DNA of 60,889 nt, from the NCBI RefSeq assembly GCF_900115195.1, contig NZ_FOVO01000023.1, positions 1 through 60,889 of the forward strand. The letters run 5' to 3'. Below are positions 18,403-29,478 of this stretch, piece after piece. The DNA is from Xenorhabdus japonica. Lineage in GTDB: Bacteria; Pseudomonadota; Gammaproteobacteria; Enterobacterales; Enterobacteriaceae. Position 1 is the stretch's first letter, and every line of letters begins with the position of its first letter. The notes under the pieces were generated by a model. The model worked only from the letters and a program-made list of their open reading frames with translations. It was not told the origin of the DNA and made no database searches. The position numbers were made by a program, and so were the translations under genes.

Positions 18403-19707
18403 TTAATGCAATTTCAATCGTGGACGAATGACGCGGTTAATTCCTCCAACCAACATCATCAAGCCTGTTTTAATATATCCATGCAAAGCTACCTGATGCA
18501 TACGATACAAAGAGATATAAACAATACGAGCAATACGGCCTTCAACCATCATTGAACCACGCATCAAGTTCCCCATCAGGCTACCAACAGTACTGAACTT
18601 CGATAATGAAACCAATGAGCCATGATCTTTGTAAACATACTCTTTCAATGGTTTTTCATTCAACAATGCCAGAATATTATCATAGCAACGGCTTGCCATC
18701 TGGTGTGCAGACTGAGCACGAGGAGGAACGAAACCACCCTCTTTTTTCGGGCATGATGCACAATCCCCAATGGCGAAAATACGATCATCCAGTGTGGTTT
18801 GCAAAGTCAGCTTCACAACTAATTGATTTATGCGGTTTGTTTCCAGCCCACCAATATCTTTCATAAAGTCAGGAGCTTGAATTCCCGCTGCCCAAACCAT
18901 CAGAGAAGCTTTAATCTGCTCACCATCTTTTGTGTTCAACCCGTGCTCATCAGCACTGGTCACCATAGTCTTGGTTAATACCTTAACACCCAGTTTAGTC
19001 AATTCTTGATGGGCCGCACTGGAAATACGTGTTGGCAATGCAGGCAGAATCCGCTCTCCCGCTTCAACCAAAGTCACATTCAAGGCATCTGAATTCAGAC
19101 TTTCAAAGCCATAGCTGTTAAATTGCTTAACCGCATTATATAGTTCCGCGGAAAGCTCTACGCCAGTCGCACCACCACCAACAATCGCGATATTCACTTT
19201 TTCTTCTGCACATTGATTTGCAGAATATTTCAGGAATAAGTTTAACATCTCGTTATGAAAACGATGTGCCTGTTGTTGGTTATCAAGGAAAATACAGTTT
19301 TCCTTCACACCAGCCGTACCAAAATCATTAGATCGGCTGCCCAGAGCCATGACAAGAATGTCGTAAGCCAACTCACGCTCTGGTACCAACAAATCACTGC
19401 CTTCATCACGGATTTCAGCCAGAGTAATTTTCTTCTTCTCACGATTGATATTCGTGAGTGTACCTAGCTGGAAATTGAAATAATGATTACTTGCATGAGC
19501 CAAATAACTCAATGCATCAACACCATCATCAAGAGAACCTGTTGCTACTTCATGTAATAATGGTTTCCATAAATGGCTGTTGTTGCGATCTACCAAAGTA
19601 ATTTCGGCTTTTTCCTTACGCCCTAATTTATGTCCCAAACGCGTTGCCAGCTCTAAACCACCAGCGCCCCCACCAATGATGACAATTCTTGTCTTTGGCG
19701 TTGTCAT
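18403..19707 (-). CDS. ndh: Ndh, type II NADH:quinone oxidoreductase
   Basis: This is a single-subunit, non-proton-pumping respiratory NADH dehydrogenase, peripheral on the inner membrane. The FAD-binding motif [16 protein letters not shown] lies at the N terminus, the NADH-binding motif [17 protein letters not shown] near 180, and FAIGDCA near 315. I chose the ATG at 19707 ([10 protein letters not shown]), giving 434 aa, the E. coli length; an upstream ATG at 19800 would add 31 residues without family support. ycfP, which lies between ndh and nagZ in E. coli, is absent. Confidence 0.95.
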   Translation of the reverse strand: MTTPKTRIVIIGGGAGGLELATRLGHKLGRKEKAEITLVDRNNSHLWKPLLHEVATGSLDDGVDALSYLAHASNHYFNFQLGTLTNINREKKKITLAEIRDEGSDLLVPERELAYDILVMALGSRSNDFGTAGVKENCIFLDNQQQAHRFHNEMLNLFLKYSANQCAEEKVNIAIVGGGATGVELSAELYNAVKQFNSYGFESLNSDALNVTLVEAGERILPALPTRISSAAHQELTKLGVKVLTKTMVTSADEHGLNTKDGEQIKASLMVWAAGIQAPDFMKDIGGLETNRINQLVVKLTLQTTLDDRIFAIGDCASCPKKEGGFVPPRAQSAHQMASRCYDNILALLNEKPLKEYVYKDHGSLVSLSKFSTVGSLMGNLMRGSMMVEGRIARIVYISLYRMHQVALHGYIKTGLMMLVGGINRVIRPRLKLH

Positions 19708-20148
19708 GACTACCCCACTGAAAATACAACTAATGTTATGTAAGGTGCTAAACTCGTTACTTTTAGTAAAAAAACTTTGAATAACGTTCTTAAATAACAC
19801 TAGGCTAAATAAATTTCATACTGCAAATATCTCCAGAATATCATGGCAGGTCAGTTGGTCATACCAAAAATAACTCTAATCAAATTCTTTTGATTAATTA
19901 GACGTCAATCACAAAAATTACACACTGATTTTCAATTAATTAGATATAAATTAGGTTTATGAATAATAAACATTTACAATGTTAATGTTATGTGAATACA
20001 ACTTTTTGAGTATATTAAACCAAACTGTTAAGAAAATATTGAAGGGAAAAATACTGGAGAAAGTCGGGATAAATTGCGAAAAAGGAACAGAAACATCAAC
20101 GATGATCCCATTCCTGTTTTATTGAGAAAAATTTACATAATCGAATAA
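19708..20148. other. Intergenic region upstream of ndh
   Basis: This 441-bp AT-rich stretch carries the ndh promoter region on the minus strand and the 3' flank of nagZ. No confident FNR or ArcA site was found by eye, and no coding remnant of ycfP. Confidence 0.4.
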
Positions 20149-21180
20149 TTATTCATATCTTAACCATTTTTCACACAAACCATGTAATGCCTGATTAGCC
20201 TTTTGCCAACGTTCAGATTTATGTAATTCTTCCAAGCTAAATTGTTTGCCTTGATGATATAACCGTTTGACTTTAGGCGAGTCAATTATCGGAAGGTTAT
20301 CCAATACACTGACTGCTCCTTCTCGATTGTTGCACACCAAAATCATGTCACAACCCGCATCCAATGATGCCTTAGCCCGTTCAGCATAACTCCCCATCAC
20401 CGCCGCACCTTTCATGGACAAATCATCGGAAAAAATGACACCTTCAAATCCCAATTGCTCGCGGAGTATAGATTTCAACCAATAGAGTGAACCACTTGCA
20501 GGACGGTGATCTATCTGAGGATAAATAACGTGAGCAGGCATAATGGCATCCAGTAATTTACGTTGAATGAAATCACGGAAAATCACCATATCATGGCAGT
20601 TAATGGCATCCATTGAGCGGTTATCCCTTGGGGTTTCTTTATGGGAGTCTGCTGTCACTGCCCCATGTCCCGGAAAATGTTTCCCCGTCGACTTCATTCC
20701 CGCAGAATGCATACCTTTGATAAATTTTTCTGCCATTACCATTGCTGGTTCAGGCTCTTCGTGAAATGAGCGTTCACCAATTACTGTACACTTATGCCCC
20801 AAATCCAGCACTGGCGCAAAACTGATATCAATATCCATTGCGATCATTTCTGATGCCATCAACCAGCCTGATTCTTCTGCCAGATGTGCTCCCATTTGCA
20901 TATCATGTACACAAGCAAAAGATTGTGCCGCAGGTAGACGTGTAAAACCCTCATGAAAACGCTGAACACGTCCTCCTTCCTGATCAACCGCGACTACCAG
21001 ACGATGGTGGGAAGCTGCACGAATTTGACGAACTAATTCACGTAATTGCTTTGTATCGTGGAAATTGCGGGTAAATAAAATTAAACCGCCCACTAATGGA
21101 TTCTGTAGAATTTCTCGTTCTTCACTATCCAATTCATAGCCAACAACATCTAACATTACTGGCCCCATAGCATTCCTCAC
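20149..21180 (-). CDS. nagZ: NagZ, beta-N-acetylglucosaminidase
   Basis: This cytoplasmic family GH3 glycosidase removes GlcNAc from anhydro-muropeptides during peptidoglycan recycling. The loop with [18 protein letters not shown] carries the catalytic Asp-His pair (D178/H180), and the nucleophile segment is [10 protein letters not shown] (D252/D253). Its 343 aa compare with 341 in E. coli. The released GlcNAc is normally phosphorylated by NagK, whose gene is missing from its usual place beside cobB. It lies 57 nt downstream of thiK. Confidence 0.95.
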   Translation of the reverse strand: MRNAMGPVMLDVVGYELDSEEREILQNPLVGGLILFTRNFHDTKQLRELVRQIRAASHHRLVVAVDQEGGRVQRFHEGFTRLPAAQSFACVHDMQMGAHLAEESGWLMASEMIAMDIDISFAPVLDLGHKCTVIGERSFHEEPEPAMVMAEKFIKGMHSAGMKSTGKHFPGHGAVTADSHKETPRDNRSMDAINCHDMVIFRDFIQRKLLDAIMPAHVIYPQIDHRPASGSLYWLKSILREQLGFEGVIFSDDLSMKGAAVMGSYAERAKASLDAGCDMILVCNNREGAVSVLDNLPIIDSPKVKRLYHQGKQFSLEELHKSERWQKANQALHGLCEKWLRYE

Positions 21181-21237
21181 TTCTCTTTATTGAATTAAAA
21201 ATTTGTTCCACCAGCGCACAATGCTGGTTTAAATTCA

Positions 21238-22131
21238 TTACGACAGTTTAAAAGCTTGGCGCAAAGGATGCGCCAACAATAAAAATTGTTTTTCTTTTTT
21301 CTGCTGCCAGCGCACTTCATACCACATCAGCATCATATAGCTGACCCACGACTCCCATCGCTTAATTTGTTGCTGCAATAATTGGGGATGTGAATATCTG
21401 GATGCTTGGGTACAGTAATAATCCAAAAAAGTTTGTTGCTGCATCTCATCCCATTGATTTCCCTTGAACAGTACAGCCAATGAAAAACCGATATCGACAT
21501 CCGCAGCATACTCCCAATCAATCAATTTTAACCCTTCTTCGGTCATTAACAGATTATCAGAGTGAATATCCATGTGAGCTGGCGCTATCTTTAAAGCTCC
21601 AGGCATTTTGGTTGCCATAAAAAATTTATGTAAGCGCAGCCAACGAGGAGATAAGCGTTTTTTGTCAATCTGCTGCCACTGGGATGCAATTTGTTTTTTT
21701 AATTGAAGCGGATAGCCCAATGGAGAATGACTATGAAGAATAGCAAGTGTTTGAGCCAATGATTTCAGCAAAACTGGCTGTCCCAATGTATCAGGTTCTA
21801 TTTGTGTTCCAGTTAGCCACTCAAGCAATAACCAGGTTCCATGCATAGCCACCACTTTAGGCGCAATACCTGTAGAAGATAACCGACGTAAAATCTGGTT
21901 TTCTCGTTGACGATCTACACCAAGCGCCTCGCTATGCGATGTTTGGGTACGTCCAACCATCTGACGCACTCCACTTGTCATAAGGCTATTTGTGATAAGG
22001 CTATTTGTAATATAGTAACTTGTCTGCGTCAGGCCTGTTAATGGCCTAATTTCCCACGATTCTGCCGGAATATCAGGCCATAACTGCCACAACACTTTTA
22101 ACAAAGAATGACCATAACAAAGAGTGACCAT
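21238..22131 (-). CDS. thiK: ThiK, thiamine kinase
   Basis: This aminoglycoside-phosphotransferase-fold kinase salvages thiamine to thiamine monophosphate. The catalytic motif HMDIHSDNLL and metal motif LIDWEYA are present. The N-terminal part reads YITNSLITNSLMTSG, produced by an exact-frame 15-bp duplication (21980-22009). Its 297 aa exceed E. coli ThiK (274). Its start overlaps the lpoB stop as TAATG, so it is coupled to lpoB. Confidence 0.88.
   Translation of the reverse strand: MVTLCYGHSLLKVLWQLWPDIPAESWEIRPLTGLTQTSYYITNSLITNSLMTSGVRQMVGRTQTSHSEALGVDRQRENQILRRLSSTGIAPKVVAMHGTWLLLEWLTGTQIEPDTLGQPVLLKSLAQTLAILHSHSPLGYPLQLKKQIASQWQQIDKKRLSPRWLRLHKFFMATKMPGALKIAPAHMDIHSDNLLMTEEGLKLIDWEYAADVDIGFSLAVLFKGNQWDEMQQQTFLDYYCTQASRYSHPQLLQQQIKRWESWVSYMMLMWYEVRWQQKKEKQFLLLAHPLRQAFKLS
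21980..22009. repeat. 15-bp tandem duplication inside thiK
   Basis: ATAAGGCTATTTGTG (21980-21994) is followed by ATAAGGCTATTTGTA (21995-22009). On the minus strand it encodes a doubled Ile-Thr-Asn-Ser-Leu. It is in frame and lies in the variable N-terminal region. Confidence 0.85.
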
Positions 22132-22700
22132 TAATTAACGTCGCCACGACCTGACCAGAGAATCTCGCCAGTTTTAACCAGCATTAACTGCATTTCCAGA
22201 TTACGCTGACCATGATTGTTAGAGACAAAGGAATAGAGAACATAATCGGCATTTAAATAACGTGCCAATCCAATAGACTTACTGCGCAACCCCAAGCTAT
22301 CTTCCGATGATAATCCCAGAGCCAATCTAGCCACATGGACTTGAGACTTCGGTACAATCTGAAAAACCTGTTTATTACTGATTGCATCTGTGATCGCATC
22401 TGTGGCTTTCAGGATTCGCAATGAGCCATTAGTGTTGTTCTTGACAGAATCAACAAGTAGTAATTTCCCCGCTTCTAAACCATTAGCATGAACCATCTGT
22501 TCAACTAATGGCTGAACAATATTATTCCAATTAATAGACTGAATCTTAGGAGGTTGGGGAACCTTTTCTGATGGCTCTACCGGCAGCTCCGGTTTTTTCT
22601 CTGGCTCCGTCGGTGTAATAGGAGCAGGCTGCTGTGTTACTGGGGTTACACAGCTCGCTAGCAATATTGCTGATAACATAACAAAGAGAATTCTTTTCAT
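22131..22700 (-). CDS. lpoB: LpoB, outer-membrane activator of PBP1b
   Basis: This outer-membrane lipoprotein reaches through the peptidoglycan to stimulate penicillin-binding protein 1b. The signal peptide ends in the lipobox LLASC (Cys16). A proline-rich linker of about 40 residues is followed by a globular domain (about 55-189) ending in LVKTGEILWSGRGDV, as in E. coli YcfM. It lies 66 nt after hinT; the ycfL gene that separates them in E. coli is absent. Confidence 0.93.
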   Translation of the reverse strand: MKRILFVMLSAILLASCVTPVTQQPAPITPTEPEKKPELPVEPSEKVPQPPKIQSINWNNIVQPLVEQMVHANGLEAGKLLLVDSVKNNTNGSLRILKATDAITDAISNKQVFQIVPKSQVHVARLALGLSSEDSLGLRSKSIGLARYLNADYVLYSFVSNNHGQRNLEMQLMLVKTGEILWSGRGDVN

Positions 22701-22766
22701 TAATCTACCCTAGTTACATCGCTACCTTGTACCGATACTCATCAATTGGATTATTCTGCCAGCTTC

Positions 22767-23117
22767 TTATTTTGCTAATAGCGGTCCCAATAGACGGCCA
22801 CCAATCAAATGCATATGAATATGGAAAACCACCTGTCCTGAATGACGATTACAGTTCATGATTAAGCGGTAACCATCTTCTGCAATACCTTCCTCTTTTG
22901 CTATTTTCGCCGCTACTGTAAATAGACGCCCCAAAGCAAGCTCATGATCAGCGGTAACATCGTTAACCGTTGGGATCAGTACATTAGGTATGATCAGAAT
23001 ATGTGTTGGTGCCTGAGGGGAAATATCACGGAATGCTGTTACCAAATCATCCTGGTAAATAATATCTGCAGGAATTTCTCGGCGAATGATTTTACTGAAA
23101 ATAGTTTCTTCTGCCAT
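22767..23117 (-). CDS. hinT: HinT, purine nucleoside phosphoramidase
   Basis: This histidine-triad nucleotide hydrolase splits AMP-lysine and related phosphoramidates. The HIT motif HIHMHLIGG is near the C terminus, preceded by the conserved Asn and Gly ([11 protein letters not shown]). At 116 aa it is close to E. coli HinT (119). The start [19 protein letters not shown] matches, with GGAG upstream. Confidence 0.95.
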   Translation of the reverse strand: MAEETIFSKIIRREIPADIIYQDDLVTAFRDISPQAPTHILIIPNVLIPTVNDVTADHELALGRLFTVAAKIAKEEGIAEDGYRLIMNCNRHSGQVVFHIHMHLIGGRLLGPLLAK

Positions 23118-23235
23118 CTTACTTCTCCTTTATTATCATGAAAGATGAACAATTATCAAAGGCGGGTACTGAATCTAAATGTTAAACCTTAAACCCGAAT
23201 ACTGATACCTAAAAACACAATGTGTCATGGCTAGC

Positions 23236-24021
23236 TTAGTTTTCTTTAATATCAATATGAAACAGTTCACAAAAATTTCTTGTCGTCACCGCAGCCAATT
23301 CATCAATACTGACACCTTTCAATACTGCCATATATTCAGCAACATCACGTACATAAGCAGGCTGATTCTGTTTGCCACGATGAGGAACAGGTGCCAAATA
23401 AGGTGAGTCAGTTTCTACCAGAATGCGATCAAGTGGCACGAATTTTGCTGCCTCACGGATCTGCTCAGCATTACGGAAAGTAACAATGCCAGAAAAAGAG
23501 ATATAAAAACCCAAATCCAGCACAGCCTTTGCCGTTTCTTTATCTTCCGTGAAACAGTGCAGTACACCACCACACTCTTGTACTTTTTCTTCCCGCAATA
23601 CCATCAATGTATCGTCCCTTGCTTCACGGGTATGTACAATCACTGGCTTATTTAATTTGCGGCCAATACGGATATGTTCACGAAATGAAGTTCTCTGGAG
23701 TTCAGCATTTTCTTTCTGATAATAATAATCCAGACCCGTTTCCCCCATTGCGACAACATCTTCATCCGCAGCCAACCGGGCAAGTTCTTCGAAATCGTAA
23801 CCTTCATCCAAATTCAATGGATGAATACCACAGGAATACGCTACGTTTTCTCGTTTACCAATCAAATCCTTCATTTGCTGGAAACCAGGCAGCGTCGTTG
23901 CTACTGCCAACATGTATTTCACATCCCGTTCTGCGGCTTTCGCCACAACATCATCTACACTTTTGTGCAGTGTTTCATAATCAAGGCAATCGAGATGACA
24001 ATGCGAATCAACTAAAAACAT
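23236..24021 (-). CDS. ycfH: YcfH, TatD-family metal-dependent hydrolase
   Basis: This TIM-barrel hydrolase is of the TatD DNase family. Metal-binding motifs are DSHCHLD (5-11), GETGLDYY, HTREA, HCF and ETDSPYLAP, all intact. Its 261 aa are typical. It is last in the chain pabC-mltG-tmk-holB-ycfH, 22 nt after holB, as in E. coli. Confidence 0.93.
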   Translation of the reverse strand: MFLVDSHCHLDCLDYETLHKSVDDVVAKAAERDVKYMLAVATTLPGFQQMKDLIGKRENVAYSCGIHPLNLDEGYDFEELARLAADEDVVAMGETGLDYYYQKENAELQRTSFREHIRIGRKLNKPVIVHTREARDDTLMVLREEKVQECGGVLHCFTEDKETAKAVLDLGFYISFSGIVTFRNAEQIREAAKFVPLDRILVETDSPYLAPVPHRGKQNQPAYVRDVAEYMAVLKGVSIDELAAVTTRNFCELFHIDIKEN

Positions 24022-24043
24022 AATATGCTCATATCTAAATAAG

Positions 24044-25033
24044 TTACTGTGCGGGACAAAACTGTCTTTCCCAATTGAGTAATTGTTTCGTTAGCAACAA
24101 TTCCCGATTGACTCCTACTACAGATAATAATTGATGACGGCAATGTACCCAATCATCAACTGTATTTAATAGTGTTTTCACACTTTGAGAAGAAGCAAGA
24201 TAATGAATCAAGGCCTGCTGATCTTGGTTAATACAGTAATTCTGTGCCTGCTGCCGCCATTTCACTGCATCGGATAATAAGCTGATTAACCAATGCAAAG
24301 ATTGCTGCACATCATCACGATTCAGCAATGGTAAAAGTGACAGGGTATCACATTTATGCAGAGCCTGTTCAATCGCCTGACAAAGTGAATTTCTTTGTTG
24401 CCATTTTTCAGTCTGAAGCAATTGCTGCGCTGCCAATGGCGCTCCTTGAGAAAGCTTTAATGCTGTTTGAGCATCCAGAGAGGATATAGTCGGTAGCTGA
24501 TTTTGCAGCCAATAAAGCCCTGTCGAAGGTTCAGGTACTGGAATAAAATAGTAAAAGCAGCGGCTACGTAGTGTTGCCAACAAATTTATAGGATTCTGAC
24601 ACTGTAATAGGAAATACGTGTTTTGAGGCGGTTCTTCCAATGTTTTCAACAAGGCGTTAGAAGCAGCATCAGTTAGGGATTCTGCGGATGGGATCCAAGC
24701 AATTTTAGCCCCTCCTTGCTGAGAATATTCATAGAGCCTCTCGCTGAGCTGACGCACAGCATCTACTCCAACAATATTTTTTCCTTTTTCAGGAGCAAGA
24801 ACATGCCAATCAGAATGGGTTTCCGCCAACATTAAGTGGCAGCCGTGGCATTTGCTACAGCTTTTAATACCCTGTTTATTCTGACACATTAACCAGCGAC
24901 TCAAACCATACAACAATGCATCGGCACCCATCCCAGCATGAGAATGAAGCAAAATAGCGTGATGCCCACGCCCATGTTGATGAAATTCAACTAACTGACG
25001 GTATGCATGATTGAGCCACGGGTACCAATTCAT
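24044..25033 (-). CDS. holB: HolB, DNA polymerase III delta' subunit
   Basis: This is the clamp-loader subunit that completes the gamma complex. The N-terminal AAA+-like fold has a degenerate P-loop ([10 protein letters not shown]), a zinc module (CSKCHGCHL) and the SRC motif (LRSRCFYY). I chose ATG 25033 (MNWYPWL), which matches the E. coli start and overlaps the tmk stop as ATGA. Confidence 0.94.
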   Translation of the reverse strand: MNWYPWLNHAYRQLVEFHQHGRGHHAILLHSHAGMGADALLYGLSRWLMCQNKQGIKSCSKCHGCHLMLAETHSDWHVLAPEKGKNIVGVDAVRQLSERLYEYSQQGGAKIAWIPSAESLTDAASNALLKTLEEPPQNTYFLLQCQNPINLLATLRSRCFYYFIPVPEPSTGLYWLQNQLPTISSLDAQTALKLSQGAPLAAQQLLQTEKWQQRNSLCQAIEQALHKCDTLSLLPLLNRDDVQQSLHWLISLLSDAVKWRQQAQNYCINQDQQALIHYLASSQSVKTLLNTVDDWVHCRHQLLSVVGVNRELLLTKQLLNWERQFCPAQ

Positions 25034-25671
25034 GCCTGTATTTCCTGTTCGTTTAACCAATTAAGTAAGATATTGCGGATATTATCCTGCACTTTTTCCA
25101 GTGGCTGAGCTGCATCAATCATTTTGATACTGTCATCTTTTGTCACAAGTTCGAGATACCTTGTACGAGTACGGTGGAAAAAATCTAAAGATTCTTTTTC
25201 AATACGATCCAGTTCACCACGCGCGCAAGCACGTTGTAAGCCTACTTCTGGGGGTAAATCAAGATAGAGGGTTAAATCTGGATAAAAATCACCCAGTGCA
25301 GCTTCGCGTAGTGATTCCATCAAATGTTGATCAATCCCCCGGCCTCCACCCTGGTAAGCCTGAGAAGAAAGATCATGGCGATCACCAACAACCCAAGTTC
25401 CCTGTGATAAAGCGGGTTTGATAATATTTTCCACCAATTGAACTCTGGCAGCATATAACATCAATACTTCTGCTTTGTCTGTCAGTGGTTCTCCTTCAAT
25501 TCCTTGCTTAATCAGCTCACGCAACTTTTCTGCTAATGGTGTCCCACCCGGTTCACGGGTAAGAGTCAAATCAGAAATACCATACTGTTTCAAGGTTTCA
25601 ACCACTGTTTGGATTGCGGTTGTTTTTCCCGCGCCCTCAAGTCCTTCAATTACAATAAATTTACTGTTCAT
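25030..25671 (-). CDS. tmk: Tmk, thymidylate kinase
   Basis: This enzyme phosphorylates dTMP to dTDP. The P-loop is [10 protein letters not shown], the DR(Y/H) motif [19 protein letters not shown], and the lid carries the basic residues of type II bacterial enzymes. Its 213 aa equal E. coli. It overlaps mltG upstream (ATGA) and holB downstream (ATGA). Confidence 0.96.
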   Translation of the reverse strand: MNSKFIVIEGLEGAGKTTAIQTVVETLKQYGISDLTLTREPGGTPLAEKLRELIKQGIEGEPLTDKAEVLMLYAARVQLVENIIKPALSQGTWVVGDRHDLSSQAYQGGGRGIDQHLMESLREAALGDFYPDLTLYLDLPPEVGLQRACARGELDRIEKESLDFFHRTRTRYLELVTKDDSIKMIDAAQPLEKVQDNIRNILLNWLNEQEIQA

Positions 25672-26696
25672 TTATCCTGCTTTAACCTTTGGCGATAAAG
25701 ACCTACTGCCTTATTATGTTCTATTAGATTGGTGGTGAATGCGTGGCCACCATCGCCATTCGCAACAAAATATAAGTATTCCGTGACAGCAGGATGTGCC
25801 GCTGCCTTAATTGAAGCCAAACCTGGCATAGCGATGGGAGTTGGTGGTAATCCATCAATCATATAAGTATTGTACGGTGTCAACGTATTGAGATTACTGC
25901 GAAAAATTGTACCCGTATATTTATCTCCCAATCCATAAATCACCGTCGGATCAGTTTGTAATCTCATCTTTAACCGTAGACGATTCACAAATACAGAAGC
26001 AACTTTGGTGCGCTCAGATTCAATTGCAGTCTCTTTTTCAATGATAGAGGCCATGATCAGCATTTCATAAGCGCTTTTATATGGCAGATTCTTTTCTCTG
26101 TTTTCCCATTCCTGCCCTACTACCATTTTCATTTTGTTATAGGCTCGTTTGAGTAACTCCACATCACTCGTGCCAGCTGTATACATATAGGTATCAGGAT
26201 AAAACCAGCCTTCCAGTGATTCCCCCTCTTTCATACCCAAAGCATCAAGCAGTTCTTGCGGTGTTTTACTTTCTATTTCATGCTTTAAGTATGGTGCATT
26301 CTGCAATATTTTTGACCAGTCAGAAAGACGACTGCCTTCAACAAAACGAATGGAAAACTGTGTTTCTTTACCACTGGCAAACAGTTGCAAAACATCTCTT
26401 AAGGACATCCCTTTTTGCAAACGATAAGTTCCGGCCTTAAACTTCGCCAGCTCCGGCTTAAATCGGAATAACCATGGCAGTAACTGATTATCTTCAATAA
26501 GTTTATGCTGGGTTAGTAAAGCTTCCATACCAGTGCGCCCAGTTCCCGCCGGCACAGTAAATATCATCTCTTGACTGAGATTAATATCCTGAGTAGCAAA
26601 GTCTTGTATTTTCTTCATGAAAGAAAAGAATACGATCACAGCGATCGCAACAACAATCAATCCGGGCAGAATGAAAATGCGCTTTTTTAGTTTCAT
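25668..26696 (-). CDS. mltG: MltG, endolytic murein transglycosylase
   Basis: This inner-membrane enzyme cuts nascent glycan strands and sets their length. The N-terminal TM helix is about 7-26, followed by a LysM-like region and the YceG domain. The catalytic Glu is E220 in ASIIEKET. Its 342 aa are normal. It lies between pabC and tmk, the standard order. Confidence 0.95.
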   Translation of the reverse strand: MKLKKRIFILPGLIVVAIAVIVFFSFMKKIQDFATQDINLSQEMIFTVPAGTGRTGMEALLTQHKLIEDNQLLPWLFRFKPELAKFKAGTYRLQKGMSLRDVLQLFASGKETQFSIRFVEGSRLSDWSKILQNAPYLKHEIESKTPQELLDALGMKEGESLEGWFYPDTYMYTAGTSDVELLKRAYNKMKMVVGQEWENREKNLPYKSAYEMLIMASIIEKETAIESERTKVASVFVNRLRLKMRLQTDPTVIYGLGDKYTGTIFRSNLNTLTPYNTYMIDGLPPTPIAMPGLASIKAAAHPAVTEYLYFVANGDGGHAFTTNLIEHNKAVGLYRQRLKQDK

Positions 26697-26741
26697 TCGA
26701 TAATCACTTTTATCTGTGCTTCAATGATGAGTACGAAATAG

Positions 26742-27569
26742 CTAAGGTCTTAAGCACTCAGGTAATAGATACTCATGCAACTCTCTTGATTGATATTTCC
26801 ACGCAGGTTGGTTTTTATGCGCTTGAATTCGGTCGACTGGAACCACCGGCATCAAGGAATTGCAGATAAGTATCTCATCTGCATGAGCCAAAGCTTCAGG
26901 GTAACGCATGACACATAATAAGTTATAATCACTTTCTGCCAACAATTCGATTATCTTTTTCCTCATGACTCCCTCCACACCACACTGGCTAACATCAGGC
27001 GTATAAACATTTTTTCCTTTTCGCCAGAAAATATTAGCAGTACAGCATTCAACCAATAGGCCATCACTATCAAGTACTAAAGCTTCATCTGCTTTGGATT
27101 GTTCAATGAACTGCTTAATTAAAACCTGCTCCAGACGGTTCAAGTGTTTAATACCAGCCAGATAGGGATTAATTCCCATTGGAATGGGACTAAGAACTAA
27201 TGAAGCACCTTTTTGGCGCTGAGCAATATATTGTTCAGGATATGAACTCAAAGACAGGATCTGTGTAGGCTCAAGCGTGTCATCAAAACTGTAGCCACGA
27301 CCTCCCGTACCTCTGGAAAGAATGACTTTCAAAACCCCTGATTCACACCCTTTTACAGCCTGTTTAATCTGGGTCTCAAGCTGAAACCAATCCAGTGCTG
27401 GCATAAATAGTTTTTCAACGCCTTTCTGCAACCGTTTTATGTGCAAAGGTAACAAGGCTGGTAATCCTTGCTCAACTCTTATTGTGGTAAAACAGCCATC
27501 ACCAAATTGTACCGCACGATCATTAACAGGTAAATGATCGCACTGATTACCATTAATCCAATACGTCAT
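26742..27569 (-). CDS. pabC: PabC, aminodeoxychorismate lyase
   Basis: This PLP enzyme (class IV aminotransferase fold) makes p-aminobenzoate from aminodeoxychorismate for folate synthesis. The PLP lysine is in AGIKHLNRLEQV. Its 275 aa compare with 269 in E. coli. It is separated from fabF by 205 bp that contain the fabF terminator, so pabC and the genes after it probably have their own promoter too. Confidence 0.93.
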   Translation of the reverse strand: MTYWINGNQCDHLPVNDRAVQFGDGCFTTIRVEQGLPALLPLHIKRLQKGVEKLFMPALDWFQLETQIKQAVKGCESGVLKVILSRGTGGRGYSFDDTLEPTQILSLSSYPEQYIAQRQKGASLVLSPIPMGINPYLAGIKHLNRLEQVLIKQFIEQSKADEALVLDSDGLLVECCTANIFWRKGKNVYTPDVSQCGVEGVMRKKIIELLAESDYNLLCVMRYPEALAHADEILICNSLMPVVPVDRIQAHKNQPAWKYQSRELHEYLLPECLRP

Positions 27570-27727
27570 TTTAATTTCTTATTTTTGATAAAAAGCGTGA
27601 TAACCTCAGCTAGTAAGGGGCGTTATAATAATATAGGAGTCTCTACAGTGCAAAAACCCAGGCAAAGACATTTCATAAAAGCAGTTCATAAAAACCATTA
27701 TAAAAAACAACCATAAAAAACAGGTAT

Positions 27728-27757
27728 AAAAAGCCTCAACAAACGTTGAGGCTTTTT
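27728..27757 (-). terminator. Intrinsic terminator after fabF
   Basis: The 13-bp stem AAAAAGCCTCAAC pairs with GTTGAGGCTTTTT around AAAC. It is symmetric and could act on both strands. It lies 18 nt past the fabF stop. Confidence 0.85.
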
Positions 27758-27774
27758 ATAAACACAAAGTGATT

Positions 27775-29016
27775 TTAGATCTTGCGGAAAATCAATGACC
27801 CATTGGTGCCACCAAAACCAAAAGAGTTACACAATGCGTATTCCATTCCTTCAACTTTACGTGCTTCACCTGGAACTAAATCCAAGTGACAGCTCTCATC
27901 CTTATTCTCCAAGTTAATCGTTGGAGGAACAATCTGATCACGCAGAGCAAGAATAGTAAAAATAGATTCAACAGCGCCTGCAGCGCCCAATAAGTGGCCT
28001 GTCATTGATTTGGTTGAACTCACCAATACTTTAGTGCCTTCACCAAAAACAGATTCCACTGCACGCGCTTCTGCAATATCACCAACTGATGTTGAAGTAC
28101 CATGAGCATTGATGTAACCCACCTGCTCCGGTGAAACTCCCGCATCTTTTAGAGCGTTTTGCATTGCTAAAGCCGCACCCGCTCCATTTTCAGAAGGTGA
28201 AGTCATGTGGAAAGCATCGCTGCTCATGCCAAAGCCAATAACTTCAGCATAGATTTTTGCACCACGTTTTTTCGCATGTTCATATTCTTCAAGAACGACA
28301 ACACCTGCACCATCGCCCAGAACAAAACCATCACGATCTTTATCCCAAGGACGGCTTGCGCCTTGAGGATCATCATTACGGGTTGACAATGCACGTGCAG
28401 CACCAAATCCGGCAACACCAAATTCTGTGCTAGCTTTTTCTGCGCCACCTGCCAGCATAATGTCAGCATCATTGTAAGCAATGATACGAGCCGCATGGCC
28501 AATATTATGTACGCCAGAAGTGCAAGCAGTTGCAATGGAAATGCTCGGGCCACGAAGACCATACAGGATACTCAAATGGCCTGCCGCCATATTGATGATG
28601 GTCGAAGGTACAAAGAATGGGCTGACCTTGCGAGGCCCTGCCGATAACAATGTACTGTGATTTTCTTCAATCAGACCCAAACCACCAATACCAGAACCAA
28701 TAGCAACACCAAAGCGGCTAGCATTGGCTTCTGTTACTTCGATTCCTGCATCTTCAAAAGCCTGTTTGCCCGCAGCAATACCATACTGAATAAAGAGATC
28801 CATCTTCCGTGCTTCTTTGCGCGAAATATTGAAATCTTCATGATTAAAATTTTTCACCACACCTGCAAACTTAGTTGCATGGTTAGAGGTGTCAAAATGT
28901 TCGATAAGGCCGATACCACTCTGTCCTGCACAAACAGCGTTCCAAGAAGACTCTACTGTATTGCCGACAGGAGATAACATGCCTAGTCCGGTCACGACTA
29001 CTCGACGCTTAGACAC
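27775..29016 (-). CDS. fabF: FabF, beta-ketoacyl-ACP synthase II
   Basis: This condensing enzyme elongates acyl-ACP and is important for cis-vaccenate. The catalytic triad is Cys in TACTSGVHN, His in NAHGTST and His in [10 protein letters not shown] chose GTG at 29016 ([12 protein letters not shown]), which gives 413 aa as in E. coli and has a TGGAGG ribosome site 7 nt upstream; the ATG at 29058 would add 14 residues. Confidence 0.96.
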   Translation of the reverse strand: MSKRRVVVTGLGMLSPVGNTVESSWNAVCAGQSGIGLIEHFDTSNHATKFAGVVKNFNHEDFNISRKEARKMDLFIQYGIAAGKQAFEDAGIEVTEANASRFGVAIGSGIGGLGLIEENHSTLLSAGPRKVSPFFVPSTIINMAAGHLSILYGLRGPSISIATACTSGVHNIGHAARIIAYNDADIMLAGGAEKASTEFGVAGFGAARALSTRNDDPQGASRPWDKDRDGFVLGDGAGVVVLEEYEHAKKRGAKIYAEVIGFGMSSDAFHMTSPSENGAGAALAMQNALKDAGVSPEQVGYINAHGTSTSVGDIAEARAVESVFGEGTKVLVSSTKSMTGHLLGAAGAVESIFTILALRDQIVPPTINLENKDESCHLDLVPGEARKVEGMEYALCNSFGFGGTNGSLIFRKI

Positions 29017-29093
29017 GGTTATCCTCCAGGGAGGGAAAAAATTTAGGACGAAAAACATAGGCGGTCGAATGACCGCCTAGGTATGTGTGCTTG

Positions 29094-29327
29094 TTAACCT
29101 GCGTTTTCAACGTAGTCAATAGCAGCCTGAACTGTAGTGATTTTTTCAGCTTCTTCGTCTGGGATCTCGATATCGAACTCTTCTTCCAGAGCCATTACCA
29201 GTTCAACTGTGTCAAGAGAATCAGCGCCCAAGTCATCAACAAATGAAGCTGTGTTCACAACTTCTTCCTCTTTAACACCCAGTTGTTCAACGATGATTTT
29301 CTTAACGCGTTCGTCGATAGTGCTCAT
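29094..29327 (-). CDS. acpP: AcpP, acyl carrier protein
   Basis: This small acidic four-helix carrier holds growing acyl chains on 4'-phosphopantetheine. The attachment serine is in [10 protein letters not shown] (Ser37 counting Met). Its 77 aa are nearly identical to E. coli AcpP, but the C-terminal tail is AG rather than GHQA. It is followed closely by fabF. Confidence 0.97.
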   Translation of the reverse strand: MSTIDERVKKIIVEQLGVKEEEVVNTASFVDDLGADSLDTVELVMALEEEFDIEIPDEEAEKITTVQAAIDYVENAG

Positions 29328-29478
29328 ACTATTAAATTTCCTATCAAAACTCGCTTCTGCGATGGTTTTCGTAGTTTATAAAATACAGGAAAAGATGCAA
29401 CCAAATCCCGGCTGGTCGAACCACAATCTGTATTTTCTGTACAAAAAATACATCAAAAACAGAGGGTTCGCTCATTTT

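Noticed and set aside
19810-20000. FNR or ArcA boxes before ndh
   Set aside because: TTGAT-like words occur, but none has the right spacing and symmetry in this AT-rich stretch.
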